This document shows positions 1 through 5,892 of a stretch of 6,022 bases of DNA, one piece after another. The stretch lies in assembly GCA_017648805.1 (NCBI GenBank), contig JAGCIC010000220.1:1-6022 (forward strand), read 5' to 3'. The position numbers were made by a program, and so were the translations under genes. Each line of letters starts with the position of its first letter. The stretch's first letter is position 1. This stretch comes from Clostridia bacterium (GTDB lineage Bacteria > Bacillota_A > Clostridia > Christensenellales > Aristaeellaceae). Below the pieces are notes generated by a model, which worked only from the letters and a program-made list of their open reading frames with translations, made no database searches and was not told the DNA's origin.

Positions 1-854
1 CCATCTTCGACGATGCCGGCGTTGAGTATCCTACCTCCACCTGGACCTGGGACGATTTCGCCGATGCCTGCCGCACCATTTACGCTGTGACCGGCAACCC
101 CGCCGTGACCACCCTGGAGTACAACTCCCTGGCCTACTCCGCCTTCACCCAGTGGAAGGAAGGCTACAACTTCTACTCCCTGGACGGCACCGAGTTCGCC
201 TTTGAAGGCGACACCGAGCCTCTGGCCTACCTGTTCGAGGTCCTCACCGAGCTGCAGAAGGAAGGCGCCATCGCCGACTACGGCATCCAGAACGAGATCG
301 GTTCCAACATCGAAGCCGACTGGATCGCCTACGGCAAATCTGCCATCATCATGCTGTCCTCCAACCAGTTCAACGCTCTGAGCAAGGTCGCCGCCGAGAA
401 CGGCATCACCCTTGAGCTCGCCACCGTACCGCGTATGTACGAAGACGGCCAGAGCGGCATGGTAGTTCGCTCCAGCCAGCAGGTCAGCATCTACAGCGGC
501 TCCCAGAAGAAGGAAATGGCCGCCAACTTCATCAACTACTTCATCAACAGCGTCGAGGCCAACAAGATCCTCAACTGCGAGCGCGGCGTGTCCATCAACA
601 GCGACGTGCTGGCCGCCCTCAAGGAGAACGCTGACGAAGTTACCGGCAAGGTCTACACCATGATCGACCTGATCGGCTCCTTCGCCGACGCCGCCAATAC
701 CAGCCCCGCCGAGCCCGCCGCCAACGAAGAGATCTCCGACGTGCTCAAGAAGACCTACTTCCAGGGCCTGGCCGAAGGCAAGTTCGAGTCCTATCAGGAC
801 GCCGCGGACAAGTTCTGGGCCGAAGCTCAGGAGATCTGGGCCAAGTTCCAGTAA
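1..854 (+). CDS. Sugar ABC transporter substrate-binding protein (C-terminal part, 5' end outside window)
   Basis: Extracellular solute-binding protein that captures a sugar or oligosaccharide and delivers it to the two permeases encoded just downstream. The open frame runs in from the window edge (first full codon at 3) and gives 283 residues ending at TAA 852-854. The family (COG1653/UgpB-like) is usually about 420-450 residues, so the signal peptide and N-terminal lobe are missing. The segment just before the internal GTG at 87 (residues DDAGVEYPTSTWTWDDF) is the family's typical 'aGvp.P.tWdd' stretch, which shows that GTG is not the start. Further typical features are the W-x-x-G-Y/F pattern after it, a 'VP' strand before a variable loop, and the late 'AANFINYFINS..ANKIL..RGVSIN' segment. 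Isoleucine is coded by 18 ATC, 1 ATT and no ATA, suggesting high expression. The substrate cannot be told from this part. Confidence 0.93.
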   Translation, partial: IFDDAGVEYPTSTWTWDDFADACRTIYAVTGNPAVTTLEYNSLAYSAFTQWKEGYNFYSLDGTEFAFEGDTEPLAYLFEVLTELQKEGAIADYGIQNEIGSNIEADWIAYGKSAIIMLSSNQFNALSKVAAENGITLELATVPRMYEDGQSGMVVRSSQQVSIYSGSQKKEMAANFINYFINSVEANKILNCERGVSINSDVLAALKENADEVTGKVYTMIDLIGSFADAANTSPAEPAANEEISDVLKKTYFQGLAEGKFESYQDAADKFWAEAQEIWAKFQ

Positions 855-882
855 TCGTCCTTAATTTGCCCAATTGATCCTC

Positions 883-917
883 AGGGCACCCTGAAACGGC
901 GTTTTGGGGTGCCCTTT
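883..917 (+). promoter_or_regulatory. Intercistronic hairpin between binding protein and permease
   Basis: An almost fully paired stem of 15 bp: 883-897 pairs with 901-915 around the 3-nt loop GGC at 898-900. The outer nine pairs (AGGGCACCC with GGGTGCCCT) are perfect, two T-G wobbles follow, and AAAC/GTTT closes the loop. Only three Ts follow the stem (915-917), so a full terminator is unlikely. Stem-loops at this position, as between malE and malF, are known to protect the upstream message from 3' decay or cause partial termination, which keeps the binding protein in excess. That role is inferred here. Confidence 0.75.
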
Positions 918-945
918 CCGATAATCTGGTCAGGAGGTCTTTCAA

Positions 946-1857
946 ATGCTGCAGCCAGAACGCAAAAAGCGCGGTTCCTCCGGTGGGTTTCTGAATAACG
1001 ACAACGTGGTGGGCTATGTGTTCGCGCTTCCGTTCATACTGAGCCTGCTTTTACTGACCCTGATACCCATGGGTCTGTCCCTGTATTATTCCTTTACCAA
1101 CTATTCCATAGGCTCGAGTCCCACGTGGGCAGGCATAAAAAACTTCTTTGAGCTTGCCTTCGATTCCACATTCGGAAATTCCATACTGGTCACTCTCCAG
1201 TATGTTGTCATAGGCGTACCGCTCAAGCTCGTGTTCGCCCTGTTTATCGCCATGCTGCTCACCAAGCCCACCAAAGTCCAGGGCTTTTACAGGGCGGTGT
1301 ATTACATCCCCTCCCTTATCGGCGGCTCCGTGGCCGTGGCACTGGTTTGGAAGCAGCTGTTCGGCAGCCAGGGTCCCGTGGTCTCGGCCATACAGAGCCT
1401 GGGCGCCAAGGGCTTCAACTTTTTCGGTTCCACCTCCTGGGCGTTTCTGCCGCTGGTGCTGTGCAACGCCTGGCAGTTCGGCTCTTCCATGCTGATATTC
1501 GCCTCCGGCCTCAAGCAGATCCCCAGGGACTATTACGAAGCTTCCGAAATAGACGGCGCCAACGTTGTAAAACGCTTTTTCTCCATAACGCTGCCCTGCC
1601 TGTCCCCCATCATACTGTTCAACCTGATAATGCAGCTAATCAGCGGCTTCATGACCTTCACCCAGGCGCAGGTCATCACGGACGGCGGTCCCAACTACGC
1701 CACCAACTATATCGCCCTGAACATCTTCAAGGAAGGCTTCGCCTACCAGCATATGGCTTACGCCTGCGCCCAGAGCTGGGTAATGCTGCTGCTTATGGCT
1801 GCCATAACCGGGCTGATTTTCAAGACGTCCTCCCACTGGACGTATTACGAGAACTGA
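946..1857 (+). CDS. Carbohydrate ABC transporter permease, MalF/UgpA type
   Basis: Inner-membrane channel subunit of a sugar importer (COG1175-like), expected to pair with the next gene product and receive substrate from the upstream binding protein. The 303 residues match the usual 290-310. A positively charged N-terminus (KKR) is followed by about six hydrophobic helices, roughly at residues 22-48, 78-103, 115-135, 166-190, 215-240 and 272-295. The cytoplasmic EAA loop, which docks the ATPase, is clear at residues 198-217: EASEIDGANVVKRFFSITLP, with the invariant G and the following hydrophobic run. A late extracytoplasmic stretch reads 'TDGGPNYATNYIALNIF', typical of this subfamily. The ATG at 946 has AGGAGGT at 932-938, seven bases upstream. 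Thirteen of 23 isoleucines use ATA, unlike the binding protein. The 3' stop overlaps the ribosome binding site of the next gene. Confidence 0.95.
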   Translation: MLQPERKKRGSSGGFLNNDNVVGYVFALPFILSLLLLTLIPMGLSLYYSFTNYSIGSSPTWAGIKNFFELAFDSTFGNSILVTLQYVVIGVPLKLVFALFIAMLLTKPTKVQGFYRAVYYIPSLIGGSVAVALVWKQLFGSQGPVVSAIQSLGAKGFNFFGSTSWAFLPLVLCNAWQFGSSMLIFASGLKQIPRDYYEASEIDGANVVKRFFSITLPCLSPIILFNLIMQLISGFMTFTQAQVITDGGPNYATNYIALNIFKEGFAYQHMAYACAQSWVMLLLMAAITGLIFKTSSHWTYYEN

Positions 1858-1862
1858 GGAGG
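1857..1862 (+). promoter_or_regulatory. Shine-Dalgarno site deciding the start of the second permease
   Basis: AGGAGG begins on the last base of the upstream TGA stop (1855-1857) and lies eight bases before ATG 1871. An in-frame GTG at 1862 overlaps this site and so cannot be the start. The stop/SD overlap suggests translational coupling of the two permeases. Confidence 0.85.
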
Positions 1863-1870
1863 TGCCTGGC

Positions 1871-2710
1871 ATGAGAGAAAAACGCATTCTGCGCACCTCG
1901 CTGTATCACCTTTTCGTCATCCTTTTCGGGCTGCTCATGATCTATCCCGTCATATGGATGATCCTGTCCTCCTTCAAGCTGAAAAGCGAGATACTGGGCA
2001 GCGACGCGCCTTTGTTTCCCACCACCTGGGTGTGGCAGAACTATCCCGACGGCTGGAAGGGCAGCGGCAGCGTGACCTTCGCCACCTTCTTCAAAAACTC
2101 CGCCATCGTGTCCGTGCTGGGCACGCTGGGCACGGTGATCTCCTCCGCCATGGTGTCCTACGCCCTGGCGAGGGTCAAGTTTAAAGGCCGCCAGTTCTGG
2201 TTCACCGCCATGATAATGACCATGCTGCTGCCGGGCCAGGTGCTCATGATCCCCCAGTACATAATCTGGAACCGCCTGGGCGCGGTGGGCACGTTCATTC
2301 CCCTGGTGCTGCCCAAATTCCTGGGCTGGCCGTTCTTCATCTACATGATGATGCAGTTCATACGCGGTCTGCCCAAGGAGCTGGACGAAGCCGCCATGAT
2401 CGACGGCTGCAACAAGTACACCATATTTTCCCGCATCGTGCTGCCCCTGCTGGGTCCCAGCATAATAACCACCATAGTCATCTCCTTCTACTGGATCTGG
2501 GACGACTACATGGGCCCTCTGCTCTACCTGAGCAAGCCCAGGCTGTACACCGTGTCCCTGGCCATAAAGGGCTTCGCGGACGCCCAGGGCACCAACTTCG
2601 GCCCCATGTTCGCCATGAGCTCCCTGTCGCTCATCCCCGTGTTCCTGCTGTTCCTGTTCTTTAACCGCTACCTTATGGACGGCGTCACCGCCGGTTCGGT
2701 AAAAGGATAA
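1871..2710 (+). CDS. Carbohydrate ABC transporter permease, MalG/UgpE type
   Basis: Second inner-membrane channel subunit (COG0395-like), partner of the MalF-type permease encoded 13 bases upstream. From ATG 1871 it is 279 residues, normal for the family. The N-terminus is basic (MREKRILR), then a first helix of about residues 12-33 ends in the family's characteristic 'YPVIWMILSSFK'. The EAA loop is intact at residues 173-192: EAAMIDGCNKYTIFSRIVLP, with a conserved Gly at the family position. The end of the protein has the usual 'F.FFNRYLMDGVTAGSVKG' signature, where 'G.t.GavKG' is the hallmark C-terminus of MalG-type subunits. No ATPase gene follows. A strong terminator 15 bases downstream closes the operon, so the ATP-binding subunit must come from elsewhere, as with shared MsmX/UgpC-type ATPases in many Bacillota (inference). 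Confidence 0.95.
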   Translation: MREKRILRTSLYHLFVILFGLLMIYPVIWMILSSFKLKSEILGSDAPLFPTTWVWQNYPDGWKGSGSVTFATFFKNSAIVSVLGTLGTVISSAMVSYALARVKFKGRQFWFTAMIMTMLLPGQVLMIPQYIIWNRLGAVGTFIPLVLPKFLGWPFFIYMMMQFIRGLPKELDEAAMIDGCNKYTIFSRIVLPLLGPSIITTIVISFYWIWDDYMGPLLYLSKPRLYTVSLAIKGFADAQGTNFGPMFAMSSLSLIPVFLLFLFFNRYLMDGVTAGSVKG

Positions 2711-2725
2711 CAGCCCGCCAACCGT

Positions 2726-2764
2726 AAGACTGCAGCAAAAAAGCCTTTTGCGGCAGTCTTTTTT
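2726..2764 (+). terminator. Rho-independent terminator of the ABC transporter operon
   Basis: Stem AAGACTGC (2726-2733) with GCAGTCTT (2753-2760), one A-G mismatch, then GCAAAA (2735-2740) with TTTTGC (2746-2751), and loop 2741-2745. An uninterrupted T run at 2759-2764 follows. It lies 15 bases after the second permease stop. Confidence 0.92.
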
Positions 2765-2765
2765 G

Positions 2766-2794
2766 CTGACATGATCGATTTCTGCACGTATAAA
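2766..2794 (+). promoter_or_regulatory. Sigma-A type promoter for the DUF3592-like membrane protein gene
   Basis: -35 CTGACA (2766-2771) and -10 TATAAA (2789-2794) each match the consensus at five of six positions and are separated by exactly 17 bases. Transcription would begin near 2801, about 30 bases before the ATG at 2833. The promoter starts directly after the T run of the preceding terminator, so the gene is insulated from the transporter operon. Confidence 0.7.
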
Positions 2795-2832
2795 CAGTCA
2801 AACATGATAAAACAAAACAGGAGAACAAATAT

Positions 2833-3852
2833 ATGAGTATCGAAAACAAACTTGCAAGGCTTATGCGCGACACCGGCCCCGCCCGGTTCTTTGTGCCCGT
2901 GGGTCTGATCCTGCTGATCTTCGGCCTCATCCTTATGGGCTTCAACACCGGCAGTTACGTGGAGACCACCGGCAGGGTCACCGAGGTCATCACTCTTCCC
3001 AAAGCGGCAGACGAGGATCAGCAGTACGATGTGCTGCTCACCTACACGGCGGACGGCAAAGAATACGGCGCCACTTTCTCCAATCTGACCGAAAAGTACG
3101 CCGCGGGCGACGATATAAAAGTGTATTACGACCCCGAGAACCCGGAGAAAACCTCCAACGGCAGGCTGCCCGGCTTCATTTCCCCGATACTGGTCGCGGC
3201 GGGCATGGCCACCATAGGCTTCGGCGTATACAAGACCGTCAATGCCTTAAAAAAGAGCAAGGAACTTGACAAAAGCGCGGGCACTTTCCCCGCCGAAGCG
3301 TTCAAGGGCTTTAAGGAAGCCGCAGGCGTCACCGAGTATTATGTGCGCTTTGACGGCAATACCCTGAAACCCGGCTATATAGTCGAGGACGCGGACAGGA
3401 ACGTGCTGTACGAAGGCAAAATGACCAAACAGGCGCTCGTGGGCGCGCGCACCTTCACTTTCACCAACCACGCCGCTAACTCCTCCGAGACCCACGAAGT
3501 CGGCCACACCGTGCAGCAGACCTACAACGACGGATTTTTCACCGCGAAGTCCTGGTTCAAGTTTGACGGCAAGAATATCTGGGACGAGGTGCACGAACGC
3601 GGCATCCGCATCTCCACGAGCCTGATGAGCAAGTTCCCCAGCGTCGTGTACGAAATCGCCCGAAACGGCGCTCCCTTTGCCATAGCGGAGACCTCCGGCA
3701 TCTACGTGCACGAAGACGAGGCGGCGCAGCATAAGCTGAATGTACCCACAGGCAGCATGTACTACCGCGTGTGGACATCCTCCGACGATCTTGACACCCT
3801 GTTCCTCACCGTCTTCGCCATATCCGAGACCCAGCAGGCGGTCGTGGAATGA
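2833..3852 (+). CDS. Two-helix membrane protein with DUF3592-like domain and unknown C-terminal domain
   Basis: Function unknown. The 339-residue product has a basic N-terminus, a first membrane helix at about 19-37, an extracytoplasmic beta-rich segment at about 40-112 and a second helix at about 115-133. A soluble tail follows at about 134-339, predicted cytoplasmic from the positive residues before helix 1 and after helix 2. The 40-112 segment resembles DUF3592: 'TTGRVTEVI', then 'YDVLLTYTADGKEYGATF', then 'Y..GDDIKVYYDPENPEK', a pattern of exported small beta domains between two helices. The tail has repeated short strands such as 'YIVEDADRNVLYEGKM' and 'SVVYEIARNGAPFAIAETSGI'. These recall LURP-one/Tubby-like beta barrels, but this is only a resemblance. 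There are no cysteines and no catalytic motif that I recognise. AGGAGA at 2819-2824, eight bases upstream, supports the start. It is transcribed alone, from its own promoter to its own terminator. Confidence 0.88.
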   Translation: MSIENKLARLMRDTGPARFFVPVGLILLIFGLILMGFNTGSYVETTGRVTEVITLPKAADEDQQYDVLLTYTADGKEYGATFSNLTEKYAAGDDIKVYYDPENPEKTSNGRLPGFISPILVAAGMATIGFGVYKTVNALKKSKELDKSAGTFPAEAFKGFKEAAGVTEYYVRFDGNTLKPGYIVEDADRNVLYEGKMTKQALVGARTFTFTNHAANSSETHEVGHTVQQTYNDGFFTAKSWFKFDGKNIWDEVHERGIRISTSLMSKFPSVVYEIARNGAPFAIAETSGIYVHEDEAAQHKLNVPTGSMYYRVWTSSDDLDTLFLTVFAISETQQAVVE

Positions 3853-3881
3853 GCCGCAATAACGTTTTTTGATCCGAATTC

Positions 3882-3908
3882 GCGGCGGGGAATGCCCCCG
3901 CCGCTTTT
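3882..3908 (+). terminator. Rho-independent terminator after the DUF3592-like gene
   Basis: Perfect 9-bp GC stem GCGGCGGGG (3882-3890) with CCCCGCCGC (3896-3904), loop AATGC, followed by TTTT (3905-3908). It ends the monocistronic unit 29 bases after the stop. Its left arm and loop are identical to part of the terminator at 4777-4810. Confidence 0.85.
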
Positions 3909-3926
3909 CATTGTTCAAATTCATGC

Positions 3927-3954
3927 TTGAAAAAATACGGACTTTGGATATAAT
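3927..3954 (+). promoter_or_regulatory. Sigma-A type promoter for the phosphatase gene
   Basis: -35 TTGAAA (3927-3932) and a perfect -10 TATAAT (3949-3954) with a 16-base spacer. The expected transcription start is near 3961, giving a leader of about 30 bases before ATG 3992. The flanking arms CATGCTTGA (3922-3930) and TTAAGCATG (3971-3979) form an imperfect inverted repeat around it and could be half-sites of an operator (speculative). Confidence 0.75.
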
Positions 3955-3980
3955 CGAAATATGAATACTTTTAAGCATGC

Positions 3981-3984
3981 GGAG
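3981..3984 (+). promoter_or_regulatory. Shine-Dalgarno site deciding the phosphatase start
   Basis: GGAG lies seven bases before ATG 3992. The in-frame ATG at 3977 has no purine-rich site upstream, and GGAG would fall inside its coding region. ATG 3992 is therefore preferred, which drops five residues (MRSTA) from the longest frame. Confidence 0.7.
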
Positions 3985-3991
3985 CACTGCA

Positions 3992-4765
3992 ATGAGGACT
4001 GAACTGGAACAGACAGCAAAGAAAGCCGGCAGCTATTTCAGGAAAAAGCAGCTGACCAGCGTGGAGCAGAAAGAAGGCCACGCAAATTTCGTGACCAACA
4101 TCGACTGCAAGGTGCAGGCATACCTGGAAAAAGCGCTGACCGGGCTCGTGCCCGGCTCCCTGTTCATAGGCGAGGAAAAGGACAACTCGGACCTGACAGA
4201 CGCGCCTACCTGGATTGTAGATCCCCTTGACGGGACCACCAACATGATCCACGACTACCGCCTGTCCGCCGTATCCATCGCCCTGTGCGAGAAAAAAGAG
4301 CCTGTCGCGGGAGTTATATGGCAGCCTTATACCCGCGAACTGTTTTACGCCGAAAAGGGCGGCGGCGCGTATCTCAACGGCCGGCCGATACACGTGTCCG
4401 ATACACCCTATTCCCGGGCGCTGGTAGCCGTGGGCACGGCGCCTTACTACGAGGAGCTCCAGAAGCCCGGCATGGCCATGGCATTAAACTTCCTGCACGA
4501 CTGCGCGGACCTGCGGCGCAGCGGCTCCGCCGCCATGGATCTGGCGTACCTGGCCTGCGGCAGGCTCGACATCTTCTTCGAGCTGCGCCTTAAGCCCTGG
4601 GATTACGCCGCGGGAAGCCTTATACTGCAGGAGGCGGGCGGAATGATCACCATGCCGCTAAACAGCTTCAAACTGGATTATTCCCTCTCAACAGCCATAC
4701 TGGCCGCGGCTCCCTCGTGCTGGGAGCAGGCAGTCAAAGTCTTCCGCAGGCACGCTCACATTTAA
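3992..4765 (+). CDS. Inositol monophosphatase family phosphatase
   Basis: Mg2+-dependent phosphomonoesterase of the IMPase/SuhB/CysQ fold, cytoplasmic, 257 residues (family usual 250-275). All metal-site motifs are visible. 'GEE' at 60-62 provides the first metal-ligand Glu, motif A 'WIVDPLDGTTN' at 74-84 carries the ligand Asp pair and the Thr that activates water, and motif B 'WDYAAG' at 203-208 carries the last Asp ligand, followed by 'ILQEAGG'. 'RRSGSAAMDLAYLACGRLDIFFE' before motif B is the usual substrate-side segment. These residues indicate an active enzyme. Members act on myo-inositol 1-phosphate, 3'-phosphoadenosine 5'-phosphate, fructose-1,6-bisphosphate or NADP, and sequence alone does not choose among them. 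The gene is monocistronic with its own promoter and terminator, so its neighbours say little about the substrate. The next gene is convergent. Confidence 0.94.
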   Translation: MRTELEQTAKKAGSYFRKKQLTSVEQKEGHANFVTNIDCKVQAYLEKALTGLVPGSLFIGEEKDNSDLTDAPTWIVDPLDGTTNMIHDYRLSAVSIALCEKKEPVAGVIWQPYTRELFYAEKGGGAYLNGRPIHVSDTPYSRALVAVGTAPYYEELQKPGMAMALNFLHDCADLRRSGSAAMDLAYLACGRLDIFFELRLKPWDYAAGSLILQEAGGMITMPLNSFKLDYSLSTAILAAAPSCWEQAVKVFRRHAHI

Positions 4766-4776
4766 GTATATACTAT

Positions 4777-4810
4777 AAGGCGGCGGGGAATGGTCCCCGC
4801 CGCCTTTTTT
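4777..4810 (+). terminator. Strong terminator between convergent genes, possibly bidirectional
   Basis: A perfect 13-bp stem, 4777-4789 with 4794-4806, loop ATGG, and six Ts at 4805-4810. It terminates the phosphatase transcript. Read on the minus strand the same hairpin lies 50 bases after the flavodoxin stop, but only CTTATAG follows it. Termination of the minus-strand operon here is therefore plausible but weaker. No other terminator was seen for that operon. Confidence 0.93.
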
Positions 4811-4856
4811 ACGGCTTCCGCCGTGCCCACGCAGTTCTCGCCCTTCAGCCGCTTTT

Positions 4857-5321
4857 TCACAGCAGCTTTTCCGTCGCGTCGATGACTTCATTTGCCGTGT
4901 GATACACGCCCGCACTTACTATGTTCGGCTCGCCCTTCAGGTAAGGCTGCAGCTTGACCGCCGTCTTGCCTATATCGCTGCCGCCCGATGTGGCGAACAG
5001 AACCAACTTCTTCCCCGTCCAGTCATACGCCTTGCAGAAGGTGTTGACTATGTTGGGCGCGCCGTAGTACCAGATCGGGAATCCCAGATATACCGTGTCA
5101 TATTCGCTCCAGTTCTCCACGGTCCCCACGCTTGGCACGTCTTTTTTCCCCAGTTTCTCACGGTTGCAGCGCGCCAGCGGGTTCGTCCAGCGGATATCCG
5201 CCGCGGTGTAGGGCTGTTCGGGCCTGATCTCGAAAAGGTCCGCACCTGTTGTTTCCGACAGTTCCTTCGCCAGCTTTGCCGTCGTTCCCTCCGCGCTGAA
5301 ATACGCTACCAGAGCCTTCAT
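4857..5321 (-). CDS. Short-chain flavodoxin (Flavodoxin_4-like)
   Basis: FMN-binding electron carrier or small flavoprotein reductase, cytoplasmic, 154 residues from the preferred start. The N-terminal strand and phosphate loop 'MKALVAYFSAEGTTAKLA' contain the FMN-phosphate segment FSAEGTT at 8-14. 'YDTVYLGFPIWYYGAPN' at about 74-90 is the first isoalloxazine loop with aromatic residues W84, Y85 and Y86. 'VLFATSGGSDIGKT' at 107-120 is the second flavin loop. The pattern, including 'IRPEQPYTAADIRWTNPLAR' near 32-51, fits Flavodoxin_4 (PF12682) rather than classic long flavodoxins. A redox partner is not visible. It is the second gene of a minus-strand operon, 28 bases after the stop of the unknown protein gene. 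An in-frame ATG six bases earlier (5327) lies one base from the AGGAGG, so ATG 5321 is preferred. Confidence 0.93.
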   Translation of the reverse strand: MKALVAYFSAEGTTAKLAKELSETTGADLFEIRPEQPYTAADIRWTNPLARCNREKLGKKDVPSVGTVENWSEYDTVYLGFPIWYYGAPNIVNTFCKAYDWTGKKLVLFATSGGSDIGKTAVKLQPYLKGEPNIVSAGVYHTANEVIDATEKLL

Positions 5322-5328
5322 GGTCATT

Positions 5329-5335
5329 CCTCCTT
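5329..5335 (-). promoter_or_regulatory. Shine-Dalgarno site deciding the flavodoxin start
   Basis: Minus-strand AAGGAGG ends seven bases before ATG 5321. The alternative in-frame ATG at 5327 is only one base from it, too close for initiation. Confidence 0.85.
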
Positions 5336-5349
5336 ATGCTTTTAAAATG

Positions 5350-5820
5350 TCAGTCCTGTTTCCCGGAAGGGCTCCACACGAACAGGCCCTCCGAGCGTGC
5401 CAGGGGCTCAAGCTTGTCCGCCAGGCGGGAATCCGGGTCGTACACGGTCATATACGTGTCATCAGGCCCGATGTCTATCATCGCCCTCTGCGCCTCAAAT
5501 ACGACGCGCAGAAAGCCGTTGCCGGACATGTCCGCAAGCCTTTGGGCAAACACTTCCGGGTCGGGGTTTGCTTCCCGGCTTTCGCCGCCGTCAAACGAGA
5601 CGGTCATGTCATAATAACAGTTGAGCCTGAGTATTATTCCGGCGAACCTGCGCCGCAGCGCACGTAGCCTTTCCGGCTGCAGATAGTACTTTTCCACGGC
5701 GAAATACCGGCCTGCCGCGCCTTGGGGGACCTGCTCGGGCAGTATGTCCACTATGCTGTACGGACCTTCCGGCAGCTCTTCCGTCAGCCTGTCAAAGCTT
5801 GCAGACGTTTCCGTGTTCAA
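5350..5820 (-). CDS. Conserved-looking protein of unknown function, probable TTG start
   Basis: I do not recognise a named family. From the preferred TTG at 5820 it is 156 residues, soluble, with no signal peptide, membrane helix or metal motif. The sequence reads as a genuine globular protein: 'LPEGPYSIVDILPEQVP' at 15-32, a helix with many Arg at 51-59, 'LRLNCYYDMTVSFDGGES' at 64-81, and 'FLRVVFEAQRAMIDIGPDDTYMTVYDPD' at 103-130, with alternating hydrophobic strands and acidic turns. An upstream in-frame ATG at 5841 would add MGRGGGG, which is simply the translated ribosome binding site AGAGGGGG (5828-5835), seven bases before TTG. That site supports the TTG start. It is first in an operon with the flavodoxin, so a redox-linked or shared physiological role is possible, but only context suggests this. 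Confidence 0.8.
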   Translation of the reverse strand: MNTETSASFDRLTEELPEGPYSIVDILPEQVPQGAAGRYFAVEKYYLQPERLRALRRRFAGIILRLNCYYDMTVSFDGGESREANPDPEVFAQRLADMSGNGFLRVVFEAQRAMIDIGPDDTYMTVYDPDSRLADKLEPLARSEGLFVWSPSGKQD

Positions 5821-5827
5821 TCCGCCG

Positions 5828-5835
5828 CCCCCTCT
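5828..5835 (-). promoter_or_regulatory. Shine-Dalgarno site for the TTG start
   Basis: Minus-strand AGAGGGGG with a 7-base gap (CGGCGGA) to TTG 5820. The competing ATG 5841 has only GAGGA at 5859-5863, 17 bases away, which is too far. Confidence 0.6.
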
Positions 5836-5892
5836 TCCCATATCATCAAACGCATCAGTCCTCTTCGCATATCAGCTTCCGGTCCGGCTTCC

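Noticed and set aside
1347..1874. A 175-codon plus-strand frame inside the first permease
   Set aside because: It lies in another frame of an intact permease with EAA motif. The translation is Arg/His/Gln-rich and low in hydrophobic structure, typical of a frame shadow.
3247..3987. A 246-codon minus-strand open frame antisense to the DUF3592-like gene
   Set aside because: It overlaps a gene with clear domains, promoter and terminators, it runs backward through the terminator and phosphatase promoter, and its composition (G/V/H-rich, no recognisable motif) is that of an antisense shadow in GC-rich DNA.
3961..4002. A 13-codon frame (ATG 3961, stop TGA 4000-4002) starting at the predicted phosphatase transcription start and overlapping its start codon
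   Set aside because: It would have to be leaderless, has no ribosome binding site and a non-repetitive composition. Chance is the simpler explanation, though the overlap with ATG 3992 was noted.
4811..4824. A small hairpin (ACGGC, loop TTCC, GCCGT) just after the phosphatase terminator
   Set aside because: The stem is only 5 bp with no T tract on either strand, so it is not a convincing terminator for the minus-strand operon.
4899..5345. A 148-codon plus-strand frame opposite the flavodoxin gene
   Set aside because: The minus-strand flavodoxin has all its flavin-binding loops and a strong ribosome binding site. The plus frame is Arg-rich and has no site of its own.
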